From CAVVDY01 sp963815775 (GTDB taxonomy: Bacteria > Acidobacteriota > Terriglobia > Terriglobales > Acidobacteriaceae), in assembly GCA_963815775.1 (NCBI GenBank), contig CAWFIB010000029.1:186001-250000 (forward strand): 64,000 nucleotides of DNA, given 5' to 3'. The position numbers were made by a program, and so were the translations under genes. Under the pieces are notes generated by a model, which was not told the DNA's origin, did not search any database, and worked only from the letters and a program-made list of their open reading frames with translations. Position 1 is the stretch's first letter. Every line of letters starts with the position of its first letter. Shown here piece after piece: positions 35,501 through 44,686 of this stretch.

Positions 35501-36388
35501 TCATGTCGTGGTGATTTCCGGAAAAACCTCGACAGCGAACTTGACGGAATTGGCGATAAAACACAGGCGATGAGCCTGATGATGCAACGCCAAGGCCTTC
35601 TCGACATCGCTGTCGGGAGTCACCTGCACCCTCGGCTTCAACGTCACCTGAACAAAGCTACCCGAGCCGTCGTTGTTCTCATTCATCACTCCAACCGGCT
35701 GGTCGCGGTAATCCGTAACGCAAACCTTGTTTACGGCACAAAGATGGAGATACGCCAGCATGTGACAGGCAGCCATGCTGGCCACCAGAAGGTCTTCGGG
35801 GTTGTAGCGCGAGGTATCGCCGCGAAAGGTCGGATCGCTCGATGCCGGAATTTGCGGCTTGCCGGCCGCTTGGATGATGTGGTCGCGACGGTAGCTTCTG
35901 TAGGTCTTCGTGCCCTCACCGTCGTTGCCCGTCCATTCGACAGACAGGTTGTAAGTATGCTGCTTTACTGCCTGGGCGGGTTCCCGCGCTTCGCCGCGCA
36001 GGCGTTGCATCTCCCATGCCTCGGAGACCTGACTGGCCTTCTCTGCTTCATCGACGACCAGAATCAGTCGGTGCTCATGATCGCTATAAAGTGCGGCAAT
36101 GTTCACACCGGCTTCTGCCATCTTCTGTGTGAGCATTCCAAGTTGGCCGGGTTGGTCCTGGTTCAGCCGCTGCACTACCACTTCCCGTTCGCTTACGACC
36201 TCGATACCTGCCGCTTCAAGACCGCGCCGCGCCGCCGCTGCGTCGTCGACAAGAAAGTGTCCGACTCCCTGGCCGTTCACCACCCACGCGCCGCCGCCTT
36301 TAACGCTCACACCGGCGTTACCCAGCGCACTTCCCATCGCGGCCAGGGCGCCGGGACGATTCGCGAGAGTGATAGTCAAGTCCTTCAT
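35501..36388 (-). CDS. ACT-ACT-OsmC fusion protein
   Basis: 295 residues. Residues 1-65 (KDLTITLANRPGALAAMGSALGNAGVSV) and 70-125 (DQPGQLGMLTQKMAEAGVNI) are two ACT-like domains. Residues about 145-295 are an OsmC/Ohr-like domain, with the reactive Cys in VASMAACHMLAY and in HHQAHRLCFIANSV. OsmC proteins reduce organic peroxides with thiols; ACT domains bind small ligands such as amino acids. I start at 36388 (GGAGG upstream). The gene is divergent from an ArsR regulator, 81 bp apart, so control by that regulator is likely. Confidence 0.82.
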   Translation of the reverse strand: MKDLTITLANRPGALAAMGSALGNAGVSVKGGGAWVVNGQGVGHFLVDDAAAARRGLEAAGIEVVSEREVVVQRLNQDQPGQLGMLTQKMAEAGVNIAALYSDHEHRLILVVDEAEKASQVSEAWEMQRLRGEAREPAQAVKQHTYNLSVEWTGNDGEGTKTYRSYRRDHIIQAAGKPQIPASSDPTFRGDTSRYNPEDLLVASMAACHMLAYLHLCAVNKVCVTDYRDQPVGVMNENNDGSGSFVQVTLKPRVQVTPDSDVEKALALHHQAHRLCFIANSVKFAVEVFPEITTT

Positions 36389-36469
36389 CGGGCATCCTCC
36401 GTTACGGTTTTCCAACAAAAGAAAGTGTAGCGCCAGTCGTGTCATCTATGTTTCAATAGCTGTCGAAAT

Positions 36470-37174
36470 ATGGATGCAAAGGACACCAGCACAATAGCCC
36501 GGATCGCCCGCCTCATTGGTGAGGTTGGACGCATGCAGATGCTGATCGCTCTGCTGGACGGAAACGCTCATTCGGCGTCGGAGCTAGCGATAGCGGCCGA
36601 GGTGTCGAACCAGACTGCCAGTTCGCATCTGGCCAAACTGCTGGCGGGAGGCCTGATTGCCGCAGAGCGCAGTGGACGGCAGCGCCTCTTTCGCATTAAG
36701 AATGCCGACGTGGCAGCGGCCGTGGAAGCCATCGGAGCACTGGCAAACACTGACCCTCACTTCGCTCCGATGCCCGAAATCCGTTTTGCCCGTAGCTGCT
36801 ACGACCATCTTGCAGGAGTTTTGGCGATCGATGTCCGCGACGGACTTTTGAAACAGGGAGCCATTCGCCGACAGCCTAATGGATTCGTGGTGACGCCCTC
36901 GGGGGAAGAGATACTGCGCACGTTGGAGATCGACACCGCACTCCTACATCGTCAGAGGCGTTCGTTTGCGTACGCCTGTCTGGACTGGACAGAGCGAAGT
37001 CATCACCTGGGAGGCTCGCTGGGAGCTGCCCTGCTTTCGCGCTTCCTCGACATGAAGTGGGTTGCCCGACGCCCAGGTACGCGCGCCCTGCGACTAAGTC
37101 ATACCGGACACCTGGGGTTCGAGAAGGTTTTCGGAATACGTGGTCTGGAAAGCAAATTCGGACGGGTTGCTTAG
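36470..37174 (+). CDS. ArsR family transcriptional regulator
   Basis: 234 residues. The N-terminal winged helix (ARLIGEVGRMQMLIALLDGNAHSASELAIAAEVSNQTASSHLAKLLAGGLIAAERSGRQRLFRI) is of ArsR type without the classical ELCVCDL metal motif. Residues 120-230 form a ligand-binding-like tail with several Cys, e.g. FARSCYDHLAG and FAYACLDW. It shares a short divergent promoter with the OsmC fusion. An imperfect TTTC-N10-GAAA palindrome lies at about 36449-36466. It may sense peroxide or electrophiles via Cys, as inference. Confidence 0.85.
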   Translation: MDAKDTSTIARIARLIGEVGRMQMLIALLDGNAHSASELAIAAEVSNQTASSHLAKLLAGGLIAAERSGRQRLFRIKNADVAAAVEAIGALANTDPHFAPMPEIRFARSCYDHLAGVLAIDVRDGLLKQGAIRRQPNGFVVTPSGEEILRTLEIDTALLHRQRRSFAYACLDWTERSHHLGGSLGAALLSRFLDMKWVARRPGTRALRLSHTGHLGFEKVFGIRGLESKFGRVA

Positions 37175-37231
37175 GTCTGCCTGGACCACTCACATGAGGC
37201 TGGACCCGAGCGATCGACCTCTATGGGCGTA

Positions 37232-37708
37232 TTACTGGACCTTCGTCAGCTTCCATGGCTTGGGCTTGGGCATGCCAGGTGGCATGACCATTTCGATCAT
37301 CTTGATCTCCGCCGTCGAGTCGCCGGTCAGCTTCATCATGTAGCGTTGGGGCTTCGGCTTATCCGGGTCTTTGAAGGCGAGGAGCAGCCCGTCGGGAGTC
37401 AGCTTGCCGTCGAGTAACTGATAGGTGACGATTTCGTCGCTCACGTGCTTTAGGTCGCCGTTGTCGTTGAAGGCGAAGTCGCGCGCTCGCTGTAGAGAAC
37501 CCGAGAACTGCTCACCAACCAGATTCAGGTTTAGTAGCATCCACGGCTTGCCTTCGAACATGCTGAACCAGTTCCCGGCAAACGGAACGAGAGGAGACTT
37601 CTTAACTGCAGCCTGGCCGGAGCTTTGATTTGACTTAGGGTGGGCCTGCGTCTGAGTTTGAGCAACCGCGCCGGAAGTCGCAATACAAAGCAGTGCCAGC
37701 ATTGCCAT
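37232..37708 (-). CDS. Secreted small beta-rich hypothetical protein
   Basis: 158 residues with a signal peptide (MAMLALLCIATSGAVAQ), a Gln/Ser-rich linker, and a ~100-residue domain starting FAGNWFSMF and alternating beta-strands like a lipocalin-type barrel. The start is uncertain: ATG at 37708 has no clear ribosome site, and a GTG a few codons upstream (VNCFSRM) is possible. No family recognised. The GxW opening resembles the C-terminal modules of the two TIR proteins here, a weak but repeated pattern. Confidence 0.6.
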   Translation of the reverse strand: MAMLALLCIATSGAVAQTQTQAHPKSNQSSGQAAVKKSPLVPFAGNWFSMFEGKPWMLLNLNLVGEQFSGSLQRARDFAFNDNGDLKHVSDEIVTYQLLDGKLTPDGLLLAFKDPDKPKPQRYMMKLTGDSTAEIKMIEMVMPPGMPKPKPWKLTKVQ

Positions 37709-37811
37709 TCGTGAGAAACAATTCACCAGACTACTATCGCACAGCTTCGATTGGTCAAGCGGAGGGAAAGCAACTGGCCCGGCGTGTGGGCTGATGTCCA
37801 AAGAATGTCGC

Positions 37812-38423
37812 TCAGTCCACAGTCGCCGTTCTGACCGGTTGGCGCTCCCCTTTTAGGATGCGATGCGGTTGCAGCTGACGTTGCTTCTGCTCCTGATGGC
37901 AGTTCCAGCATAGAGGACGCATGGAATCAACTGCGGATTGGAGTTGGTCCAGCTCGATGCTCCGCATTTCAACCAGCCGGAAGTTTTGGTCGACGAAGGC
38001 GAGCCGACCTCGCTGCCAGTCGGAAGGACTTAGAAAGCGGCCGCAGACACCACAAACCTTGCCCTCGTACGAATTCTTGAGCAGGCGCTCGATGTTCTCG
38101 GGCGTGGGATCGATCTGCGCCAGGCATTCCTGGCCACATTCGTGCATTTGCGGCCAGCGCGAACACGAACCCAGGCGAGTGTGCTCCCGACCGCGAAACG
38201 CCGTCCAGAAGGCAAACTTGCGGTCGACTTCGACATCGGCCGGTTGGTGGTTTTCCGGGCACATGATCGCACGCCGGCCACGGTTCTTGTAATACGACTG
38301 CAGACTGAATGCGAGCGGCATTCCAATGAAGATGATGCCACCTATGATGAACAGGGCGATCAGGAATGCAGAGAGCATGGGGGCCTCCACGGACGCGAAC
38401 TTCCGTAACAGCTCCATTGTCAA
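37812..38423 (-). CDS. Membrane-anchored Cys-rich protein
   Basis: 203 residues with one N-terminal membrane helix (residues 17-40) followed by a Cys-rich region: CPENHQ, CSRWPQMHECGQEC, CGVCGRF and LCWNCHQEQ. The pairs CGVC and CWNC suggest zinc binding or an HNH-like metal centre. The Cys-rich part would face the cytoplasm or periplasm depending on topology. No named family recognised. The next ~470 bp to the sugar transferase show nothing. Confidence 0.6.
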   Translation of the reverse strand: MTMELLRKFASVEAPMLSAFLIALFIIGGIIFIGMPLAFSLQSYYKNRGRRAIMCPENHQPADVEVDRKFAFWTAFRGREHTRLGSCSRWPQMHECGQECLAQIDPTPENIERLLKNSYEGKVCGVCGRFLSPSDWQRGRLAFVDQNFRLVEMRSIELDQLQSAVDSMRPLCWNCHQEQKQRQLQPHRILKGERQPVRTATVD

Positions 38424-38889
38424 ACTCTCGTCACCCGCACTCAGTGACTAGCCGCACATGGCGTTGTGATGTGGCGCCTGTCCGGAGACCCAGGGCTGTG
38501 TTTTGGCTGTCCGGTAGGCTTGACGCCCGGCTTCTGGTGGTCGACGGCAAACGACACAGAGCACGCCAAAATTTAGTACAGCGGTCAGTTTCCGAACATG
38601 GTTCACCACCCTGTAGAGAAACCAACTCCCGGCGTTCAAGCATCAGACGAACTACTTTCGCGATTGGGGGTTGGCGCAAGGGCGTGATAGTGGTACCCAG
38701 ATTAGCACTTTAGTTTTATATTGCGCAGCTTCTTCCTGGTGCACAAGTAGGCTAAAATATCTTTCAGCTGCGCTATTCCTTTTGCCGCCACAACTCGTCA
38801 CCGCTCCGGACGTTTAGATCCTGGAAATGCCTGCCACATGCGATGGCTGACAAGAGCGGAACAACCAACAGAAAGCTAGCAGTGCTGCT
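38424..38889. other. Non-coding gap upstream of the exopolysaccharide operon
   Basis: 466 bp without a gene. An AT-rich stretch at about 38700-38770 (TAGTTTTATATTG) is the best place for the operon promoter. No hairpin or tRNA seen. Confidence 0.5.
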
Positions 38890-40326
38890 GTGTTTGATCG
38901 CCGATCAAAATTGCTGAGTACCTTAACGCTGATGCAAGACCTCATGGTCATTTGCATCGCGTTCGGCGCCGCCTATCTGCTACGCATCCTGCCGGTTGGG
39001 TTTGAGTTCTTCCATGAGCGAGTGGGCCCGATTTATCCTTTCAGCCACTACATCCCTTTACTGCTGGGTGTGCTGGCTCTCTGGGCAGTCACAGGATATT
39101 TTGGAACCTTCTATCGCGACCTTGAACTGAGCAATCCGGTGCGCGTCGCGGCCACCCTGCTGTACCAACTGCTGGTGGTGCTGGTGCTGGCATATGCGGG
39201 GTTGTACCTGCTGAAGCGCTCCGACATTAGCCGCTCCTTTGTACTGGTAGCGGGCGCCGTAATGTTCGGGTCACTGTTGGCGGGGCGCGCCATTTCGTAC
39301 TCCGGCGTGTACTGGATGCGGGAAGTCCTCGGTCGCTACCACTACTGTCTGGTGGTGGGCTGTGGATCGCGGGCACGTGAGGTTGCCACGTTGATTGAAG
39401 AGAGCCGAGGCAGCGGGCTGCGGCTTGTGGGCTTCCTCGATGCTGACGGCCAGGAAGAGCCGACGCAGCGCAACATCGGGAAATACGAAGTCTATCCGCT
39501 CGGGGACGTTGAGAACATTCTGCAAAACCGGGTGATCGATGAGGTCATTTTCGCAGTGAGCATGCAGGAGCTCGCACGGCTGGAGCCCGTTATCCTGCAC
39601 TGCGCCAACCTGGGGATGAAGGTCCGCGTGCAACTGGAGTTCCTGCCGGCAGCATACTCGCAGGTGTACCTGGAGAAGTTTGGTGACGTTGAACTGCTCA
39701 GCCTGTCGAGCACGCCGGAGAGTGAACTGCTCCTCTTCTGTAAGCGCGTGTTCGACATATTGTTGGCGACCTGCTCGCTGGTTTTTCTCGCTCCGCTGAT
39801 GGGTACCGTGGCAGCGGCCATCCGCATTACCTCGCCGGGACCGGTCCTTTTCAAACAAACCCGCTGCGGCCTGGGCGGGCGCCGCTTCACCCTTTACAAG
39901 TTCCGTTCGATGATCAACAACGCCGAGCAGTTGAAGGCAGAGTTACACCAGCTCAACGAGCTCGACGGGCCGGCCTTCAAGGTGCGCGACGACCCGCGTA
40001 TCACCACGGTGGGCCGCTGGCTGAGGCGCTTCAGCATCGATGAGCTGCCGCAACTCTGGAACATTCTGTGGGGCGACATGTCGTTCGTCGGGCCGCGTCC
40101 GGCGATACCTGCGGAAGTAGACCAGTATGAACCGTGGCAGCGGCGGCGACTGCGGATGCGCCCCGGACTCACCTGCACCTGGGTCCTGGAGGGGCGCAAC
40201 CACCTCGATTTCAACCGCTGGATTCAACTCGACCTGGCTTACATCGACACCTGGTCACTGTGGCTGGACGCGAAAATTTTCCTGCGCACGATTCCTATCG
40301 TGCTTTCCGGCCGTGGAGCGTATTGA
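38890..40326 (+). CDS. Polyprenyl-phosphate glycosylphosphotransferase (initiating sugar transferase)
   Basis: 478 residues. An N-terminal region with four or five membrane helices (residues 10-150), a Rossmann-like middle part (CLVVGCGSRAREVATLI), and the C-terminal bacterial sugar transferase domain: KRVFDILLATCSLV, PGPVLFKQTRCGLGGRRFTLYKFRSM, RWLRRFSIDELPQLWNIL, GPRPAIPAEV. It attaches the first sugar phosphate to undecaprenyl phosphate. Starts with GTG. It leads a three-gene operon with two glycosyltransferases (6 bp and then a TTGA overlap). Confidence 0.9.
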   Translation: MFDRRSKLLSTLTLMQDLMVICIAFGAAYLLRILPVGFEFFHERVGPIYPFSHYIPLLLGVLALWAVTGYFGTFYRDLELSNPVRVAATLLYQLLVVLVLAYAGLYLLKRSDISRSFVLVAGAVMFGSLLAGRAISYSGVYWMREVLGRYHYCLVVGCGSRAREVATLIEESRGSGLRLVGFLDADGQEEPTQRNIGKYEVYPLGDVENILQNRVIDEVIFAVSMQELARLEPVILHCANLGMKVRVQLEFLPAAYSQVYLEKFGDVELLSLSSTPESELLLFCKRVFDILLATCSLVFLAPLMGTVAAAIRITSPGPVLFKQTRCGLGGRRFTLYKFRSMINNAEQLKAELHQLNELDGPAFKVRDDPRITTVGRWLRRFSIDELPQLWNILWGDMSFVGPRPAIPAEVDQYEPWQRRRLRMRPGLTCTWVLEGRNHLDFNRWIQLDLAYIDTWSLWLDAKIFLRTIPIVLSGRGAY

Positions 40327-40332
40327 AAGGTC

Positions 40333-41391
40333 ATGGTTTCGATCACCATCGTCACCTGGAATTCGGCCTCATGTCTGCGTGAATGCCTGGCGTCGGTTGC
40401 GCGGCAGGATTACCCGGACCTGGAAGTCATCGTACTCGACAACGCTTCGAGCGATGGCACGCGCGAGATACTGCGCGAATTCCGGCCGCGCCTCCGCGTG
40501 ATTTTCAAGGAGCAGAACATCGGCTTCGCGGCGGGACAAAACGAAGCAATACGCTCGGCGTATGGCGACTGGGTCCTGTGCCTGAATCCGGATGTTCTGT
40601 TGCGACAGGATTTTGTGAGCAGATTGGTCGCTGCGGGAACGGCCCATCCGGAAGCGAGCGCCGTCTGCGGCAAGCTGTTGCGCTGGAGGCCGGAGAGCGC
40701 TGATGGGCGCACCAACATCATCGACTCCGCCGGGGTGTATTTCACCCGCAACATGCGTCACCTCGATCGCGGGGCCGAAGAGATCGATCGCGGCCAGTAT
40801 GATCGCGTGCAGTATGTGTTCGCTGCCACAGGGGCAGCGGTGCTCTTCCGCCGTGGGTTCATCGATGCGGTTTCTGTAAGCGGCGAGTTCTTCGACGAGG
40901 AATTCTTCTCGTTCCGGGAAGACTGCGATCTGGCCTGGCGCGCTCAGGTAATGGGACACAAGTTCCTGTACACGCCAAATGCGGTAGCCTGGCATGTGCG
41001 CCGCGTGACCCCGGAACGGCGAGAAGACCTGCCTTATCTCATTAACTGGCACTCGGTGAAGAACCGCTGGCTGATGCGCGCCAAGAATGCTTCGTGGGGG
41101 CTTACGCTGCGGCTCGCAGGCCCTGTCCTGTGGCGCGATGCGCAGGCATTTGGCTATGCACTTTTGCGGGACCGAGAGATGCTCTCCGCCTGCACTTATC
41201 GTTGGCGCGCAGACGTGCGCGAACGCCTGCAGCACAAGCGCGAGATCATTCAGGGCCGCCGCAGGGTGTCCGACCGCCAGTTGGTTTGGTGGTTCCGCAA
41301 CACACCTCGTGCCATCGACGTCCCGGAGCGGATGCCGACCATCGAGACAGACTTTGCCGTACGAGAACTCGCGTCCGGTGAGCGGCATTGA
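40333..41391 (+). CDS. Glycosyltransferase family 2
   Basis: 352 residues, a GT-A fold enzyme: SITIVTWNSASCLRECLASV, VLDNASSDGTREIL, the metal-site LCLNPDVLL, and FFDEEFFSFREDCDLAWRAQVMG typical of rhamnosyl/UDP-sugar transferases. The end overlaps the next gene: TTG start and TGA stop share the bases TTGA (41388-41391). It should extend the polyprenyl-linked sugar made by the first enzyme; the nucleotide sugar is not known. Confidence 0.9.
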   Translation: MVSITIVTWNSASCLRECLASVARQDYPDLEVIVLDNASSDGTREILREFRPRLRVIFKEQNIGFAAGQNEAIRSAYGDWVLCLNPDVLLRQDFVSRLVAAGTAHPEASAVCGKLLRWRPESADGRTNIIDSAGVYFTRNMRHLDRGAEEIDRGQYDRVQYVFAATGAAVLFRRGFIDAVSVSGEFFDEEFFSFREDCDLAWRAQVMGHKFLYTPNAVAWHVRRVTPERREDLPYLINWHSVKNRWLMRAKNASWGLTLRLAGPVLWRDAQAFGYALLRDREMLSACTYRWRADVRERLQHKREIIQGRRRVSDRQLVWWFRNTPRAIDVPERMPTIETDFAVRELASGERH

Positions 41392-42482
41392 GGATTGCAA
41401 TTGTCGGCACGCGAGGCATTCCTAATCGCTATGGAGGCTTCGAGCGGTTCGCCGAGCAGATCAGTTCCCGCTTTGCCGACCACGGTCATGATGTAACCGT
41501 CTACTGTCGTCGCGCGTTTACGCGGCCAGATGACGAGTACGATCGCCGCGTGAAGCGCGTGATCGTGCCCAGCCTTCACCAGAAACATCTTGACACCTGG
41601 GTCAGCACGTTTTTCGCTGTGACTCATGCAGCGTTCAGCCGCTACGATGTTGTGCTCATCTGCAACGTGGCGAATGCGCCGTTCACATATCTTCCCAGGA
41701 TCTTTGGCACGCCGGTTGTGCTGAATGTGGACGGGCTCGACCGCAAACGCAGCAAGTGGAATTGGCTGGGCGCACAGGTATTGCACTTCTGCGAATGGGT
41801 CTCGAGCTTCAGCTCAAATCGGCTGGTGACGGATGCCACCACCATTCACGATTACTATGCTGCGAAGTACGGTGCGAAATCGACGGTCATCGGCTATGGC
41901 TCGGAGATGCCCAAGGGCGACTACAGCTTGAATGGCTTTCACCTTCAGCCGGGCCGCTACGTTCTTTATGTCAGCCGGCTGGAGCCGGAAAACAATCCGG
42001 AGCTAGTGCTACAGAGTTGGCGACAGGTAAAAACGGATTGGCCGCTGGTAATGGTCGGCGACAATCGCTATACGCCGGAGTACCTTGACGATCTGCGCAA
42101 GCTGGCCGATGGGCGCGTCGTCTTCACCGGCGCTGTGTATGGAGACGGATACTGGGCCCTGCAAAAGAACGCCGGGATCTTCGTCTTTGCCTGCGAAGTC
42201 GGTGGCGTGCATCCTGCTCTGATCGAATCGATGGCAGCCGAAAATGCCACGCTCTACCTGGACACTCCAGAGAATAACGAAACCGCCGGCGATGCTGCGG
42301 TGCGCTATTCGAAGCAGGAAAGCGATCTCGCTCAGAAACTGCAAATGCTTCTGGACAACAGTGCGGAAAGGCAGCAGTGGGGCTTGCGAGCCAAGCAACG
42401 CGCGCAGGAAAGGTTCGCCTGGGAAGCGGTGGCCCGCAAGTATGAGGATCTGTTTGCAGAGGTGACGGGAACCAGGGCGTAA
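41388..42482 (+). CDS. Glycosyltransferase family 4 with DUF1972-type N-terminus
   Basis: 364 residues, GT-B fold. The N-terminus RIAIVGTRGIPNRYGGFERFAEQI is the DUF1972 signature; the C-terminal half has YVLYVSRLEPENNPELVL, VVFTGAVYGDGYWALQKNAGIFVFACEVGGVHPALIESMA, where the Glu of the E-x7-E-type motif is partly kept. Starts with TTG at 41388, an unusual start that overlaps the previous stop. Relatives are rhamnosyl- and other deoxyhexose transferases. It is the last operon gene; a heptad repeat array follows the stop. Confidence 0.85.
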   Translation: MRIAIVGTRGIPNRYGGFERFAEQISSRFADHGHDVTVYCRRAFTRPDDEYDRRVKRVIVPSLHQKHLDTWVSTFFAVTHAAFSRYDVVLICNVANAPFTYLPRIFGTPVVLNVDGLDRKRSKWNWLGAQVLHFCEWVSSFSSNRLVTDATTIHDYYAAKYGAKSTVIGYGSEMPKGDYSLNGFHLQPGRYVLYVSRLEPENNPELVLQSWRQVKTDWPLVMVGDNRYTPEYLDDLRKLADGRVVFTGAVYGDGYWALQKNAGIFVFACEVGGVHPALIESMAAENATLYLDTPENNETAGDAAVRYSKQESDLAQKLQMLLDNSAERQQWGLRAKQRAQERFAWEAVARKYEDLFAEVTGTRA

Positions 42483-42500
42483 GTCGGCTCCTATGCTATC

Positions 42501-42530
42501 TAATTGCTAATTGCTAATTGCTAATTGCTT
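42501..42530. repeat. Heptad tandem repeat (TAATTGC x4)
   Basis: Four perfect copies of a seven-base unit TAATTGC between the 3' ends of the glycosyltransferase and msrB genes. The unit is the same as at 9749-9783 and 11112-11140. Confidence 0.9.
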
Positions 42531-42532
42531 CT

Positions 42533-42940
42533 TTACTTCTTCTCTTCGTGTTTTAGCGAGGCGGAGTTGATGCAGAAGCGCATGCCCGTCGGATGTGGCC
42601 CGTCCGGAAATACGTGTCCCAGATGGGACTCGCACTTCGAGCAAATGACTTCCGTGCGCCCCATTCCAAAGCTGTCGTCGTCATGCAACTCCACGTTGTC
42701 AGGGTCCATCGGCTGGTAAAAGCTGGGCCAGCCGCTGCCCGAATCGTACTTGGCGTCGGAGTGGAAAAGTTCCTGTCCGCAAGCCGCGCAGCGATAGACG
42801 CCGGGAGCCTTGGCGTGAGCGTACTCACCGGTGAAGGCACGCTCCGTACCCTTCTCGCGCAGAACGTGATATTGCTCGGGCGTCAGCTCCTGGCGCCATT
42901 CTTCTTCGGATTTCCTGACTTTTTCTGTCTTGTCAGCCAT
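42533..42940 (-). CDS. msrB: Peptide-methionine (R)-S-oxide reductase MsrB
   Basis: 135 residues. The zinc pairs CAACGQ and CSKCES, the GSGWPSFYQP motif and the catalytic Cys in RFCINSASL are all present. It repairs methionine R-sulfoxide in proteins. No signal peptide. I start at the ATG at 42940, with GGAG 5-8 bases upstream; the longer frame to 43048 is not supported. It follows the DedA gene by 22 bp on the same strand. Confidence 0.93.
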   Translation of the reverse strand: MADKTEKVRKSEEEWRQELTPEQYHVLREKGTERAFTGEYAHAKAPGVYRCAACGQELFHSDAKYDSGSGWPSFYQPMDPDNVELHDDDSFGMGRTEVICSKCESHLGHVFPDGPHPTGMRFCINSASLKHEEKK

Positions 42941-42962
42941 CGTTTCTCCAATCCAATGCACT

Positions 42963-43643
42963 TCACTCTGGAATCGGCCGGGCCTTCTCCCCTCCGCCGA
43001 CACGATGCTGCCAGCGCGACCAGGCAAAGTACAGTGCACCAACCACAATGATCGCCAGAATCACCGCATCAAGCCGATGGAACCACATCTTCAGGCGCGG
43101 ATCCTTGTCCCACCGTTGGCCCAGTTGCATGCCGATGTAGGCGAGGGCGAAGCACCACGGCCACGATCCCACAAAGGTATAGATGTGAAATTTGAGCCGA
43201 GGCATCCGGGCAATTCCGGCGGGGAGCGCGATGAAGGTGCGGACGACAGGAAGGAGGCGCGCACTCAGCACAGCCAGAGAACCGTGCCGCTGAAAGAAGC
43301 GGTCGGCCCAGTCGAGTTCACGTTTGCTCAGGAGGATGTACCGGCCATAGCTTTCCACCAACGGGCGGCCGCCAAAATAGCCGATTTCGTAAGCGATGAC
43401 CGATCCCAGGTTGCAGCCGATCGCCCCCCAGGTCGCCACCCAAAAGAGCGAAAGCGGATCGCGGCCGTAGGCGATAGCCACGGCGGGCACGATCAGAGCT
43501 CCGGAAAAGGGCATGATAATTTCTGAGGGCAAAGGGACGCACGCCGATTCGATGGCCATCAGCAGCATGATTCCGACGTAGCCGGTCGACGAGATCACGC
43601 TGATAATCCACGCGCCAACCAGTTCAATGATGTGAGCGACCAT
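42963..43643 (-). CDS. DedA family membrane protein
   Basis: 226 residues, several membrane helices. VPLPSEIIMPFSGAL with the membrane re-entrant Glu and the GARLLPVVRTFIALPAGIARMP-type segment (SARLLPVVRTFIALPAG) define the DedA/VTT family, thought to flip lipids across the inner membrane. First gene of a unit with msrB. Confidence 0.9.
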   Translation of the reverse strand: MVAHIIELVGAWIISVISSTGYVGIMLLMAIESACVPLPSEIIMPFSGALIVPAVAIAYGRDPLSLFWVATWGAIGCNLGSVIAYEIGYFGGRPLVESYGRYILLSKRELDWADRFFQRHGSLAVLSARLLPVVRTFIALPAGIARMPRLKFHIYTFVGSWPWCFALAYIGMQLGQRWDKDPRLKMWFHRLDAVILAIIVVGALYFAWSRWQHRVGGGEKARPIPE

Positions 43644-43812
43644 TCGTCATTAGGATAGCAAGTTGCCGCGGACGACACCTCGGCCATGGAACCGCGGGCC
43701 CTTGTGCGACGGTGGAGGCCGTGGCGGCCACCGTTCGGGGCTGCAAGGTTATACAGCAGTCGGCAATTACAATACAACGAGCTGAGTTACTCCTTCTTCG
43801 GAGATCGCCCCT

Positions 43813-44661
43813 ATGGCTTCTAACGCAGATGTGCAGGTCGCGGCCGATCTGCCCGCAGTTCCCCTTACGCTCGAAGGTCTAAGCGTGCTGCACCAGATGT
43901 TTCGTTTCCGCTGGGCCGAGTGGCGCAAATTGGACGAGGCGCGGCGTGTCCAGATCGCTCAAGCGGCAGCGGCTATGTTCACGGCAAGCGAGGAAGCGGG
44001 GCGGACCGGGCTGTATTCCATGCTCGGGCACAAGGGCGACCTGATGGTCGTACACTTCCGAGACACCTTCGACGATTTGAACGCGGCGGAGTTGCAACTG
44101 GCCCAGACCGAGTTTCATGAATTTCTCGAGCCGGTGCACTCCTACCTGTCGGTGATCGAGCTGGGCCTGTATGACTCCAGCGTGAAGCTCTTCCGGGCGC
44201 TTTCAGAGCGTGGTGTGACGCCGCTCTCGGAGGAGTGGAACAAGGAGGTCCAGGCGACGCTGGATCGCCAACGTGCGGCCATGTCGCCGCGACTCTACCC
44301 CAAGATTCCGGGCGCCCGTTATCTCTGCTTTTATCCCATGGACCGCCGCCGGGGTGAGGACAAAAACTGGTACACGCTTCCGATTGAAGAACGTCAGCGA
44401 CAGATGGAAGAGCACGGGATGGTGGGCCGCAGATACGCGGGTAAGGTGCAGCAGATCATCACCGGGTCGATTGGCTTCGATGACTGGGAGTGGGGTGTGG
44501 ATCTGTTCTCCGATGACCCGCTGATCTTCAAGAAGCTGATCTACGAAATGCGCTTCGATGAGGTGAGCGCCGTCTATGCGCAGTTCGGGCAGTTCTTTCT
44601 GGGCGTGCGCTGCCCGATGGAGAAGCTCTCAGAATGGACGAAGGGGAGCTTGCCGAAGTAA
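43813..44661 (+). CDS. chdC: Coproheme decarboxylase (HemQ/ChdC), chlorite dismutase family
   Basis: 282 residues. The catalytic Tyr in CFYPMDRRRGEDKNWY and the proximal-region His in MEEHGMVGRRYAGKVQQIITGSIG match ChdC, which makes heme b from coproheme in Gram-positive-type and acidobacterial lineages. DWEWGVDLFSDDP is also characteristic. The N-terminal 25 residues are an extension of no recognised role. ATG at 43813. The downstream gap holds a gene relic. Confidence 0.9.
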   Translation: MASNADVQVAADLPAVPLTLEGLSVLHQMFRFRWAEWRKLDEARRVQIAQAAAAMFTASEEAGRTGLYSMLGHKGDLMVVHFRDTFDDLNAAELQLAQTEFHEFLEPVHSYLSVIELGLYDSSVKLFRALSERGVTPLSEEWNKEVQATLDRQRAAMSPRLYPKIPGARYLCFYPMDRRRGEDKNWYTLPIEERQRQMEEHGMVGRRYAGKVQQIITGSIGFDDWEWGVDLFSDDPLIFKKLIYEMRFDEVSAVYAQFGQFFLGVRCPMEKLSEWTKGSLPK

Positions 44662-44686
44662 CACGTCCGAGGCTGCACAGCTATTT

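Noticed and set aside
42940..43048. Upstream start for msrB at 43048
   Set aside because: The extra 36 residues overlap the DedA gene and lack family similarity.
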